From the NCBI GenBank assembly GCA_977017575.1, contig CDRNVI010000020.1:124001-188000 (forward strand): DNA of 64,000 nucleotides, given 5' to 3'. A program made the translations under genes and the position numbers. This document shows, piece after piece, positions 18,957-28,844 of this stretch (the stretch's first letter is position 1; each line of letters starts with the position of its first letter). Source of the stretch: Paramoeba atlantica. Lineage: Eukaryota; Discosea. A model generated the notes under the pieces. The model was not told the origin of the DNA, did not search any database, and was given only the letters and a program-made list of their open reading frames with translations.

Positions 18957-21035
18957 ATGGGCGACAATGAAGATTCCCGGAGTGAAAAGCAGCCTTTACG
19001 ACTACATGAGGTTGCGATGAAAGCAACATCACAGGAACCCGAGACACGTTCGCGCAACAGTTCCCCCATGTTATCGGACAACGACGCGTGCTACGATACC
19101 GATATCCTGGGTCGCAACCTCTCCAGTGACTCTTTTCCCCACGACCCGGACCCCCTAAGGACCGCACCCCACACAGGAACCGACCCCTTCACCCCCATGG
19201 AGCCCCCCTTCGGATCTTTTTCTCCACCCCCGCACAGCCCAGGCCCCCATGGCCTCGACCTTTTGTCCCTCCAGACCATGAGTCTCACCCCGCGGTCCAT
19301 GCGCGGGGACTCACCCCGTTCCTCCTCTTCCTCGGAACCCGAGGGCGCGGAGGGCACGTGTGACCCCACAACCCACCCCCCTCCCCGCGGGTTACTCTCC
19401 CGTAACTACAAGCTCTATGTCTTCCTTCTCTTTGTGATCACCCAGGCCAGTACCAACATTGACAACGGTGCGATTGCCGCGGTGATTGGGGGACCGATGT
19501 CGCAGGACTTCCACTCCTCGGGGGCGCTGGACGGGGTGCTGGCCTCGATTTCGTACCTCGGGAATACCGCCGGGGGGTCGTTCTGCGGGTACCTGTTTCG
19601 GAAGTTTAGCGCGAAGGCCGTGATCTCACGCGCCCTGACGGTTCATATGCTGCTCTCGGTGGTGTTCGCGACCAGCCCGCGTATTGGACTTGCGATCGCG
19701 GCACGTTTCTTTCTGGGGTTTACGCAATCCCTGGTGGTGGTGTACACCCCGGTGTGGGTGGATGAGTTTTCCCCGAGAAAACATAAGACCACGTGGATGG
19801 CACTCGCCCAGGCTGGGGTACCGATCGGTATTATGCTCGGGTATCTGATTGCGGGACTGATTGCGGCCAACAGCGGGGTGTCCTGGAGAGTGACGTTCTT
19901 TATTAAGTCCATCCTGTTGGTCCCGATTGTCACCATCTTTTACGTCGTTCGGGGAGAGGCGCTACAAGGGCGTTCCCACGATGCCTCCCGAGTCGACGGT
20001 AAGCCCTCCAAAACCAGCTCCGGGCTCACTTGGCGTGTCTTCAAGGAGCTGGTCTCCAACCCGCTGTACACCTCCACCGTGTTTGCGCTGTGCTCGCTGT
20101 ACTTTGTGGTCACCGCGCTGCAGCTCTGGGTCACGGCGTACCTGCGCCTTCCCCCAATCGCGGCGGATTTAAATAAAATTGTTGCTGCTTTTGGTCTCAC
20201 CAGTGCCACGGGTCCTGTGCTGGGGGTAGTCCTCGGCGGGGTGGTACTGGACCGTATCGGGGGGTACCAGGAACACCCGCACCGTGCAGCCTACATGGGC
20301 ACCGCTTGTGGAACCGTTGCCGTGGGCTGTGCTCTCGCCTCACTGACCGTTACAAAGTTCTGGCCCTACATGATTCTTGCCTGGTGTTTGCTGTTCTTTG
20401 GGGGCGCGATTGTGCCCTCGGCCACAGGGCTGCTGATGGTGGGTGTCGCAAAGGAACACCGAAATGTCGCGAGTTCTCTTGCCGCCATGACCTTCTCGTT
20501 GTTTGGGTATTTCTTAGGTCCGTTTCTGTGCGGTACGCTGGCCCAGAGTATGGGACTGCGCTGGGGATTTCGCGCGGTGATGTCATGGAGTGGACTCGCG
20601 CTGTTCTCTATGATCTACGCGGCCTATGTCGCTCGCAGGAGATATCTCACCCAGCCCCCGCAGGTGCCGGAGGTGGAAGAAGCGCTTCGGTTGCCCTCCC
20701 CTCTCCCGCGGTCGGGGTTGGGTGAGCCCACGGAGCCCAGCCCGGTACCTGAGCCGATGCGTCGCGGATCTCATACCGTTGAGATTCCGCGTCTTAGTCA
20801 CGCCAGGCTACAGCTCCGTGCTGGCATTCCCTCCCCCTCCCTCTCAGCGGAACGGGAGGCGGAGGAGGACCTGTGCTCGATGGACACCGCCCGGTCGTTA
20901 CCTGCCAGTGTGACAGCCTATGACGTAGGGCTGAATGTGCTGGAGGGAATGCGACACAACGAGCTGGTACACCGCCGACAGCACTCCGCCAGGCAACACT
21001 CTTCACGGATTGATTCTGCAAGGTATGATACGTAG
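18957..21035 (+). CDS. major facilitator superfamily transporter, spinster-like
   Basis: This is a 692-residue protein. The first 150 residues are proline, serine and acidic rich and carry no membrane segment; about 12 membrane helices follow (residues 155-560), then a 130-residue hydrophilic tail. The region PVWVDEFSPRKHKTTWMALA followed by AGVPIGIMLGYLIAG matches the helix 4-5 pattern of spinster-type lysosomal lipid or sphingolipid transporters, and the YLFRKFSAKAVISRAL loop is of the MFS 2-3 loop type. Substrate is unknown. The coding sequence is GC-rich, C-biased in the first 350 bases and more G-biased later, unlike its AT-rich neighbours. The 120 bases between the Merlin duplication and the ATG probably hold its 5' UTR. 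Confidence 0.75.
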   Translation: MGDNEDSRSEKQPLRLHEVAMKATSQEPETRSRNSSPMLSDNDACYDTDILGRNLSSDSFPHDPDPLRTAPHTGTDPFTPMEPPFGSFSPPPHSPGPHGLDLLSLQTMSLTPRSMRGDSPRSSSSSEPEGAEGTCDPTTHPPPRGLLSRNYKLYVFLLFVITQASTNIDNGAIAAVIGGPMSQDFHSSGALDGVLASISYLGNTAGGSFCGYLFRKFSAKAVISRALTVHMLLSVVFATSPRIGLAIAARFFLGFTQSLVVVYTPVWVDEFSPRKHKTTWMALAQAGVPIGIMLGYLIAGLIAANSGVSWRVTFFIKSILLVPIVTIFYVVRGEALQGRSHDASRVDGKPSKTSSGLTWRVFKELVSNPLYTSTVFALCSLYFVVTALQLWVTAYLRLPPIAADLNKIVAAFGLTSATGPVLGVVLGGVVLDRIGGYQEHPHRAAYMGTACGTVAVGCALASLTVTKFWPYMILAWCLLFFGGAIVPSATGLLMVGVAKEHRNVASSLAAMTFSLFGYFLGPFLCGTLAQSMGLRWGFRAVMSWSGLALFSMIYAAYVARRRYLTQPPQVPEVEEALRLPSPLPRSGLGEPTEPSPVPEPMRRGSHTVEIPRLSHARLQLRAGIPSPSLSAEREAEEDLCSMDTARSLPASVTAYDVGLNVLEGMRHNELVHRRQHSARQHSSRIDSARYDT

Positions 21036-21237
21036 CCCCCTTACCTTTCTTTACGTTCTCAAAAGATGATAAGACTGTCCTTCTTTTGATAAGAAAAATG
21101 GTGGTGAGACGTAGGGAGTACTTGAAATGTTATGATGAAAGAATCCCCTATTTTTAGCACTTGAGTTACGATTTCGAATCAAACGAATTTTTCCTTAGTA
21201 CTTATTCAGATGAATTGAGTGTTCTTGACGCGACAAG

Positions 21238-21678
21238 ATGGACGGGGCACATTCCACTCCTCCCGAAATGATGGGCGACAGATTGGACAGTGCAAAAATC
21301 GCGAAATCTCTCGGCATGTCTAAGGAGGAATATGAGCAAAATCTAAAGAAACTGAAGGCATCGGTTTCCTATAAAAGCCGTATTACTCCGTCAAAGCCGC
21401 TTACAGTAAAATCATCCACAAGAGGCGTTCGTGCTTTTAAAGAAATGGCAAAAAATGCAACTCAGAGGTTTGGGTCTCGGGAACGTTTACAGAAGAAAAT
21501 GGCCGATATTCGTCCTTTTCGCTTCGGTGCAACACTCATTGGGCTTGGATTCGTCTACTGGACATTGACAGAGATGCTGTGGCCCATGTACGAGGTCAAC
21601 GCAATGAGGAATCGAACGATGCAGCGGCGCTTTTTGGAGGCAGAAAAGTTTCGAGAAAGCCTGAGAGAAGATGAGTAG
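21238..21678 (+). CDS. small single-pass membrane protein of unknown function
   Basis: This is a 146-residue protein with an acidic-basic soluble N-terminal 95 residues (MSKEEYEQNLKKLKASV), one hydrophobic segment at about 99-118 (FGATLIGLGFVYWTLTEMLW) and a charged C-terminal helix ending REDE. The layout resembles small mitochondrial inner-membrane assembly factors, but I recognise no family. It is placed in the + array between a transporter and eIF6; the ATG follows a short AT-rich leader. Confidence 0.6.
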   Translation: MDGAHSTPPEMMGDRLDSAKIAKSLGMSKEEYEQNLKKLKASVSYKSRITPSKPLTVKSSTRGVRAFKEMAKNATQRFGSRERLQKKMADIRPFRFGATLIGLGFVYWTLTEMLWPMYEVNAMRNRTMQRRFLEAEKFRESLREDE

Positions 21679-21925
21679 CATGGCTTCTGTTCCAAACTGC
21701 TATCTGGGATAAATCGTCTCACTCTTCGTGCTCTGCCCTTCCCTAGGCGAATTTTCGTTTACCACTTCTGCATAACCACCACTTGTTTCCACTGCTTGTT
21801 TGCCTGAAACTATTTCACACCATTTTATTCATTTCAAAGAAGCAACAAAAGATCAATACCGCTTTTCCTTATTTTCCTTATCTCAATCTCAATCTCTCTA
21901 CTCCCCTCCCCTCGCTCCCTCCCCC

Positions 21926-22759
21926 ATGGCCCTCCGCACCCGTTTCGAGTCCTCCAACGACATCGGGGTCTTCTCCCGTCTCACCAACGCCTACTGTCTC
22001 GTCGCCATGGGCTCCGCCCAAAACTTCTACAGCGTCTTCGAGACCGAGCTCGCCCGTCACATCCCCGTGGTCTACACCTCCATCGGGGGAACCCGCGTCA
22101 TTGGGCGCCTCACCGCGGGCAACCGCCACGGTCTCCTCCTCCCCTCCATCACCACCGACCAGGAGCTCCAGCACCTCCGAAACGCGCTCCCCGCCGCGGT
22201 CGCCATCCAGCGCATCGAGGAGCGCTACAGCGCCCTGGGGAACTGCATCGCCTGCAACGACCACGTCGCGCTGCTCCACACCGATCTCGATGCCGAGACG
22301 GAGCACCTGGTGCGGGACGTGCTCAAGGTCGAGACCTTCCGCACCAGTGTCGGGGAGAACGCCCTGGTGGGGAGCTACGCGCTGCTCAGTAACCACGGGT
22401 GCATGGTGGCCCCGAAGACGACAAAAGCGGATATGGAGGAGCTGAGTACGCTGCTGCAGCTGCCGGTGGTGGCGGGGACGGTGAACCGGGGGAACCCGCA
22501 GGTGGGGTGTGGGGTGATCAGTAATGACTGGACCGCGTTCGTGGGGTTGGATACCACCGCGAGTGAGATGAGTGTGCTGGAGCGGGTGTTGAAGCTGGAG
22601 AGGAAAAGGGGGGAGAGGGTGCGGAAGGGGGGGCTGGGGGTGGGGCAGGGCGCGACGCACCGGGAGGATGAGAAGGCGGGGGAGGGGGTGAAGAAGGGTT
22701 CGGGGGAGGGGTTGTTGGAGGGGGGGTTACAGGAGGCGATTATTGATTTACATTCGTGA
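21926..22759 (+). CDS. EIF6: eukaryotic translation initiation factor 6
   Basis: This is a 277-residue protein, start [20 protein letters not shown]. eIF6 (yeast Tif6) binds the 60S subunit, prevents premature joining with 40S and is needed for 60S biogenesis. The five-fold pseudo-symmetric family sequence is evident: [63 protein letters not shown] and [16 protein letters not shown]. The C-terminal 50 residues after about 225 are glycine and lysine/glutamate rich and beyond the conserved core. Codon use is remarkable: the first 11 leucines are all CTC, while none of the last 13 is CTC. Confidence 0.96.
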   Translation: MALRTRFESSNDIGVFSRLTNAYCLVAMGSAQNFYSVFETELARHIPVVYTSIGGTRVIGRLTAGNRHGLLLPSITTDQELQHLRNALPAAVAIQRIEERYSALGNCIACNDHVALLHTDLDAETEHLVRDVLKVETFRTSVGENALVGSYALLSNHGCMVAPKTTKADMEELSTLLQLPVVAGTVNRGNPQVGCGVISNDWTAFVGLDTTASEMSVLERVLKLERKRGERVRKGGLGVGQGATHREDEKAGEGVKKGSGEGLLEGGLQEAIIDLHS

Positions 22760-23010
22760 AAAAGGTAATATGGAGGTGGGGTAAACGGTGGAGTGAGTGT
22801 GTTTTTTGTTGGGTACAGTAATGAAGTCCATATTAAAAATTGAAGTGCGAGCATGTATCATTTTATTATGTGGTTCAAGGAAGATATCGTTGGCTGTCAT
22901 CAAATCATTTGTTCATTGTTGCTTTTGCGAGAAATATTTTCTATGTGTTATTCTGTTTGTTTCCTTGATCCTACGCCAACTTTTATTTCTTCAAAGTATT
23001 GAATTTCATA

Positions 23011-23280
23011 ATGACACAAGTTGGTTGCATTAACGACGAAGGACGTAATGTGGATTTATACATCCCGCGGAAATGCTCCAGCACCGGACGCATCATTCAC
23101 TCACAGGATCACGCCGCCGTACAAATCAATGTGGGTATGACCGATTCAAATGGGGTCTACACCGGCAACTACAAAACCTATGTCCTTTCCGGTTCGTTAC
23201 GCAAGAGGGGAGAAGGGGATCAGGCCTTAAACCGACTCGCCCTCAAGGATGGTCTACTACGTGAGTCGAAAGCGAATTAG
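23011..23280 (+). CDS. RPS21: 40S ribosomal protein S21 (eS21)
   Basis: This is an 89-residue protein starting MTQVGCINDEGRNVDLYIPR. The family core NVDLYIPRKCSSTGRII, HAAVQINVG and LSGSLRKRGEGDQALNRLA is complete, and length fits eS21 (about 82-90 residues). It is part of the small ribosomal subunit and contributes to late 40S maturation. The upstream in-frame TTG is not needed. It lies directly downstream of eIF6 in the array. A GA-rich run follows the stop. Confidence 0.95.
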   Translation: MTQVGCINDEGRNVDLYIPRKCSSTGRIIHSQDHAAVQINVGMTDSNGVYTGNYKTYVLSGSLRKRGEGDQALNRLALKDGLLRESKAN

Positions 23281-23580
23281 ACTCCCTGACCCCTCCGCAA
23301 GAGAGAGAGAGAGAGAAGAACAGTGAAACTATGTAAAGCAAAGAAACGAAAAGTAAAGGTAAGATTTCTGTCACGATACAAATTCCGTACAGAGTAAGGA
23401 TCTGAAGTCTAAAAATATGTAGTGAAGCATAACTTTGCACTCAACTAGAGAGGGTGAATTATATTCTAATTTTTGTAAGCGATTCGCAATGCTAGAATGT
23501 AAATTTGTTCTGTATTTATGATTCAAGAAGGGATTAACTTATCCTAATTAAATACTATCTTATGAGTCAGTATCCTCAGC

Positions 23581-26475
23581 ATGATGGAGAGGAAGTCGTC
23601 TACCACTCTTGAGAAAAGTATGGAAGGGTTCTGGGCAATGTCACCACACAAACCATATGCGAGCGAACAACGAGAGAACGATTCTCATGAAAATACTGTA
23701 CCACGCCCATCTAGTGAAACGCTTAAAGAAGTACTGAGTTTTGAATCAGGTGCGCAATCATTGAGTGATAATGTGGGGATTGAACCCAAGAAGAAAGGAA
23801 TTTTTCCAATGTTGAGAATGGGCGGCTCACAAATTTCTGATCATCACGCAAAGCAAAATCAAGCGAAACCGAATTTCAAGAAATACGCACCCAAAAAAGC
23901 ACCAAAACCGCTTGCTAATGTAAAGCCCCTTGAATTTTCCTTTCGATCCAGGAATACTTCCAACGGACAATTAGCGAACGAGACCAATGAGAAAAACTGT
24001 ACTCAAATTCCCGACGCCTCCTTTCGAACATTTCTCGACCGGTCAACTTACAGACAGTCAGCTACAGACACTGCTTTGTGGTGTTTTCAGAAAAGGGTTG
24101 ATTTATGTGACGAAGATACAAAAAAGAATACAACGCCTGAGATTCCCCAGATAGCAGAAGTAGCGTGTAGCTCAAGGGATACAAGCCAAGACGTTGATCA
24201 GGAAGATTCGAACTCGTCCAATGAAACAGTTTCACCGAAGCAGACAGTGAATAGGAAAGAAAAGAAAAGCACAGCAAAAGTGAAGAAAGGAAAAATCACA
24301 GAAGCTGTCGCGAACAGAAAGAGAAACGTCCCAAAGAAGCCTAGCGAAGAAAAATCAAAATCAAAATCTCAGAAGAACGTGAAAGGAACGCAGATCCGTG
24401 ACAAAAAAGAACCCACGATTTCAGTTTCGAAACGTAGTCAAAAGAGAAAGCCCAAAACGGAAACATCAGATGACGAGACGACCGACACCCCATCGGAGGA
24501 GGATTCTTCAAGTTCCGAATCCGAGTCACATTATGAGACTTCTTCCTGTGAGAGCACCCCACCGAAAAAATCCAAAAAGTCAAATCAGAAAAAGAAGTGC
24601 GAGAATTCAAACAAAAAGAAAAGCGAGAATTCAAACAAAATGAAAAACGAGAATACGAACAAAAAGAAAAGCGAGAGTACGAGCAAAAAGAAAAGCGAGA
24701 ATGCGGACAAAAAGAAAAGCAGGCCGAATGCTGAATCTTCTAAGAAAAAGCCGGAGAAGGAGAACGTGGCCGTTCCTGAACAAACCAAGCAGCCGACGTG
24801 CGCCGAGCAACTCCTTCGAGGGTGTCCTTCCTTTTCCTTTGCAAGTGATGCAACACTGAGTGCACGAGACGTCGCTGCCATGTACAATGTTGATCATGTC
24901 CTTTTTCGGTATGGTCCGATTCGAATTACGGGTAAGGAACTTGATATCTTGCGACATAGCAGTGCGTACGCGAATGACACCTTGCTTGATTTTTATCTCC
25001 GTTTCCTGTCGCAGGTAATGCCCAATCCCAGGGTACGTACCTTTCACGCACAGTTTTATAATGCCTTGAGAGGCGCCGCTCAGCTCCCATGTGCGGGGGA
25101 CCCGGGTGGTCGTTGGGGGAGAAGTGTTCGGTTTAGCCTAGATCGTGCGCCAATATTGCGATGTGAACTGGAGTCTTGTATCTTCCTAGATGATCTGTGG
25201 TTTGTGCCAGTTTGTCACGAGGAGCACTGGTTTTTGGTCTTGATACAAAATCCTGCCGCGGCGCTTTCACGCGTCACTCCAGCTCATGCCTCTCAGCGCA
25301 TTCAAGCGAAGGGAGGATCACCTTTAAGTAAAACAGATCGAAATGCGGCTATGCAACGCATATATGATATTCGCCTGACAAGCATGGAGAAAACCAAAGC
25401 GGAGCGTACTGTTCCCAAAGCGTGGGATTTTAACAGTGTTGACGAAGATATTTTTGTGCCTTCTTGTCAAAAACCCAACATCTCCTCTACTAAACTTTAT
25501 ACAAATATGGGCTTACCAAAAAGTAATGACGCCCGTGTCAATGAAAAGAACGATGGGCACATTGATGTTGATGATAGTTCTCCAAGACAATCCAGAGCAA
25601 CTGAACGAGTAGTGGCTTCTACAACGGACGCAACTCTTCGTACTGACGAAGCAGAGAGAACGAAATGTTCTGATTCATCACCATCTGATTCACCAATCTC
25701 AACCCGAATTCCTCAGATTGAGTTCGAGCCGGAGAATCCTGTACTGAATGAGAGTACGACTGCTTTTGGCATCAACACCGATACTCTTCAAATGGGTAAC
25801 TATTTGCAAACTAAGGTCATCTTTGCGAACAGCTTGATACGACACGGCGACGAGGAAATTTATCAGAGCATACTCATTCATCTATTTTGGTTTATGGTCA
25901 CAAGGTGGCATGTGGAACTTTGCATTGCACTAAAAGATTCCTCTGTACTTTCCCCCACGGAGCTCATTGCGATGTATCGCAGTCTACGGTGTACAGAAGT
26001 TGTGCCAGTTAGTGAGCTTGCCCTTCCTCAACAGCCTCTTTGGTCTGCGGATTGTGGATTTTTTCTTTTGCACTACACAGAAATTTTGCGACACCCTAGC
26101 ATTCGAGCAGAACAGCTTCAGTCTCTGCTTGATCAAGCGATACCAATTACCTTCCCCACGAAGACGGTGCCCTCCCCTGTAGATGATTCGGCTGAAGGAG
26201 CTGTCGAACACAAACGAGCAAATCGCCGAGCCCGGTTGAACAGTACAACTGTTCTGTTATTCCATAGCACGGAGGCATCCTCAAGGAAGAGAAGGTACAT
26301 CTCCGCTCTCATACGGACCTTGGTGGGTGCATGTTGGCAAAGAGGAAGAGATGCTTCAGGACGAAATACACATGAATGTACACCCTTCCGCATTCTAGTG
26401 AAAGTAAATGATTTACAAGAAGAGGCTACGCGAACCCTTTCCGACTTGTCAAAACAATTAAGCAACGAAAGTTAA
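23581..26475 (+). CDS. Ulp1/SENP-family SUMO protease (C48 peptidase)
   Basis: This is a 964-residue cysteine protease predicted to process or remove SUMO. The N-terminal 410 residues are disordered and very lysine rich, with a repeat of about eight residues (KKKSENSN type) at about 340-385. The catalytic region starts near 430 (FRYGPIRITGKELDILR and NDTLLDFYLRFL). Visible catalytic residues are His in HEEHWFLVLI (about 549), a probable Asp in IALKDSSVLS (about 785), Gln in PQQPLWSADCG and Cys in the same motif (about 825). A 220-residue acidic insertion splits the domain between His and Asp, as in the SENP6/7 branch. The ATG lies one base after a pyrimidine-AG (23578-23579). Confidence 0.85.
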   Translation: MMERKSSTTLEKSMEGFWAMSPHKPYASEQRENDSHENTVPRPSSETLKEVLSFESGAQSLSDNVGIEPKKKGIFPMLRMGGSQISDHHAKQNQAKPNFKKYAPKKAPKPLANVKPLEFSFRSRNTSNGQLANETNEKNCTQIPDASFRTFLDRSTYRQSATDTALWCFQKRVDLCDEDTKKNTTPEIPQIAEVACSSRDTSQDVDQEDSNSSNETVSPKQTVNRKEKKSTAKVKKGKITEAVANRKRNVPKKPSEEKSKSKSQKNVKGTQIRDKKEPTISVSKRSQKRKPKTETSDDETTDTPSEEDSSSSESESHYETSSCESTPPKKSKKSNQKKKCENSNKKKSENSNKMKNENTNKKKSESTSKKKSENADKKKSRPNAESSKKKPEKENVAVPEQTKQPTCAEQLLRGCPSFSFASDATLSARDVAAMYNVDHVLFRYGPIRITGKELDILRHSSAYANDTLLDFYLRFLSQVMPNPRVRTFHAQFYNALRGAAQLPCAGDPGGRWGRSVRFSLDRAPILRCELESCIFLDDLWFVPVCHEEHWFLVLIQNPAAALSRVTPAHASQRIQAKGGSPLSKTDRNAAMQRIYDIRLTSMEKTKAERTVPKAWDFNSVDEDIFVPSCQKPNISSTKLYTNMGLPKSNDARVNEKNDGHIDVDDSSPRQSRATERVVASTTDATLRTDEAERTKCSDSSPSDSPISTRIPQIEFEPENPVLNESTTAFGINTDTLQMGNYLQTKVIFANSLIRHGDEEIYQSILIHLFWFMVTRWHVELCIALKDSSVLSPTELIAMYRSLRCTEVVPVSELALPQQPLWSADCGFFLLHYTEILRHPSIRAEQLQSLLDQAIPITFPTKTVPSPVDDSAEGAVEHKRANRRARLNSTTVLLFHSTEASSRKRRYISALIRTLVGACWQRGRDASGRNTHECTPFRILVKVNDLQEEATRTLSDLSKQLSNES

Positions 26476-27179
26476 CAGCCTAGCCTTTTAGCTATCAATA
26501 GTACAATTAGTCTCACCATAACATTAGCATGTACTGTTGTTTCTTCAATGAACTGCACCTCGTTCTCAGCGAAAAATGCTGCAAAACAAAGTTGTTGAAA
26601 TTTCTGATCCGTCTGCAACTCATAATATTCAAGCTCATGGGAAGAAGCTAGGTAGGGCTTCTTGTTAGAATACATTTCTGAATCTGTAGTATCGGTAAGA
26701 TAGCAGTGCCAGGGAAGACCACTAGGAGGTCTCGTCCATACTTCCCCAGTGCACACTCTCATTAGGAGTGGTAATTTTTGTAATTTTCTATAACCATTCT
26801 AGTCTAGAGTAAAGTTGTGGAGACCAATTTTCGCAGTGTTGATCTTAATACTCTTTTCGGAGACCAAATAAATAGCAGCATACTTAAGTGATTTATTAGG
26901 TGTAGCCCGCACGAGTATTTTCGCCTTGTATCTACTGAGGGCATTTGGCAAAAGAGATCAAGTAAGAATGCTTTGAACGTATTTCTAAGTGAGAAATAAG
27001 TCTGTTTCAGAAAAAAATCACGTTAGCATGACGTGCTGATGTGGCATGATCAAAAAACGATCATAAATATTCAGAATACAACTCTTGATAGAAAAGTAGA
27101 AAAATATGATGTTACAAAACAAAGAAAATTGTGATACAATACTAGGTGCACTTGGGTAGCATGCAGAACTTTTGGGGGA
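26476..27179. other. intergenic, nothing firm
   Basis: This AT-rich stretch follows the protease gene. A minus-strand open frame at 26472-26762 (MRVCTGEVWTRPPSGLPW) could be a remnant of the transposase farther downstream, but it shows no motif. No RNA gene or repeat was recognised. Confidence 0.4.
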
Positions 27180-27860
27180 TTATTTCTTGTGCGCACACAT
27201 ATTTTGCGTGTGATGTATACCCCAGAACACAACCTCTTCGACTGGATATAAATCTTTGAACTTCCGGTTCGCCGTCAAACATAGATCGTCTACCATGCTA
27301 CCAGGGAGCAAAGAACCTTTCCGTTCGTAGGATTTCAATCTGTACTTCGATCGCACAACTCCTTTTCCTGAGTCGAATCATCCGAGAGAATTATCAGAGG
27401 ACTCCCGTTGCGATGCGCCCTCATCGGAATCGGCACTCAGTAGCATACATGTAACTGCTAATGAAGTAATAACAGCTTCTACGACCTGCGTAGAGTTGTG
27501 TACGTGTTGTTTTGGCAAAGTCGCGACATTTTTTGGCTTCCTTTAGAATACTGGAAGATCTCTTGTCTTTTGCCTAGACTCGAAAAGAATAGTTGGGGGA
27601 AGAGAACGAACTTTGGAGTCTCTCACATCATAGAGACCTGCAAGAAACACAATAACCGTTTCTTTTTCATTTGTTCCAACAATTTTCACATTCGGTATTC
27701 CAGCAGGTGCAAGGGAAATACGTTCCGGATCACCATCAACATACATTTTCGTTTCATCACCAAGCCATGCATATCGATAGTTTCGAATGCAATGTTGAAC
27801 ATTAAGTTGTCTTGCCCGACTGCGAACACGAATTCTGCAAGACAACTAAAACGTTGACAT
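27180..27860 (-). pseudogene. pogo/DDE_1-like transposase relic
   Basis: On the minus strand, 27845-27543 reads YRYAWLGDETKMYVDGDPER, then NEKETVIVFLAGLYD and SLPPTILFESRQK, the sequence around the first catalytic aspartate and the LPP turn of Tigger/pogo-type transposases (DDE_1). After a stop, a second open stretch at about 27530-27185 (HNSTQVVEAVITSLAV ... PGSMVDDLCLTANRKF) fits the C-terminal part of such proteins, with one internal TGA. The segment holding the second aspartate is missing, so this is a deleted, inactive copy. No terminal repeats were found. Confidence 0.5.
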
Positions 27861-28642
27861 GGGGTAAGAGACGAACGGGGCTGGTCGGGTGCGTTGGGAA
27901 GCCAGGAGTGTGAAGGGAGTTAAAGATGGGGTTTACCGTGGTTAGGTGGAGAGATTGATGAAGGGTGCTGGTGGGCAGATTTTCCGTCCTTGTGCGAGGA
28001 GAGTCAGAGGGTGATCGGAGGGGAGAACTTCGTTGAACTCGAGAGAGGTTAGACGAGGGTTGAGGGGGATGGTTGTGTACCATACCTGCTCGTAGTCTTC
28101 TCCTTCTTCGGGGACATGTTCTTTAGGACAACTTTTATAAAACTGAAAATAATCTAAGATTCTAGGTAAGAAACTTATTCCACAGAATATCTAAGAGCCA
28201 CTCCGCTATATTGTAGAAAGCATGTCCATGTTACTAGGTCTTTAAAAATTATCATGTTGATTGCTTTTAAAATTCGGCTAGATATCTCTGTTGTGAGAGA
28301 TGAAATATCGGACAATAAAGTTTCTAAAAAGAGTTTATTTTTGTCGTCACATGTATCTTCTCTCACTTTAGAAACATCTGCAAACAGGGGATAATATTCA
28401 TTTTGCATAATTTTTATTGTCGCAATAAAAAACAGTTTCCCTTTTTTCTCCATGTCCCACTTAGGGATTTACATCCCTTACGGAGAACCATCAAGTGTAA
28501 ATAACTTGGACATATTAAGAACTGAACTAAACGTACTCAGTTGACAAAATTAACTTAAACCCCATGGACTTATAGAAAGTAAGGGGACAATTTTTTTGTG
28601 ATTACCATACACCTAGATTTCAGTACTTTATAGCGAATTTTC
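27861..28642. other. intergenic, nothing firm
   Basis: Two minus-strand open frames occur (27802-28083, proline/serine rich; 28175-28453, MEKKGKLFFIATIKIM, 92 codons), neither with a recognisable domain. Because they oppose the host array and show no conserved motif, they are not called as genes. No tRNA or repeat was seen. Confidence 0.4.
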
Positions 28643-28695
28643 GGGTACAGACCACTTACATTGCACCCACTTTCAAAATTAAGTGCGCATTACCC
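28643..28695. mobile_element. 53-bp Merlin end-to-end remnant (same family as 17517-18827)
   Basis: The sequence consists of the left terminal repeat (GGGTACAGACCACTTACATT onward, 38 bases) fused to the outermost 15 bases of the right end (AAGTGCGCATTACCC). The whole interior is gone. Flanks GAATTTTC (28635-28642) and GATTTTTT (28696-28703) agree at six of eight positions, as an old 8-bp target duplication would. It is either an extreme internal-deletion derivative or a minimal MITE. Confidence 0.8.
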
Positions 28696-28844
28696 GATTT
28701 TTTTAAAAGAAAATTTGTGAAAATAGTAACCTTTACTCTGAACAGTTCTTTTTGCATTCTAGATATTTTTTACCGTACTCAACCCATTCTTAGCATGTAT
28801 ACAGCCATCATTTCTATCACACGTCCTGCGGCTCTGATTTCACA

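Noticed and set aside
21878-22660. 260-codon minus-strand frame across eIF6
   Set aside because: It is a low-complexity shadow of the GC-rich eIF6 frame with no family features.
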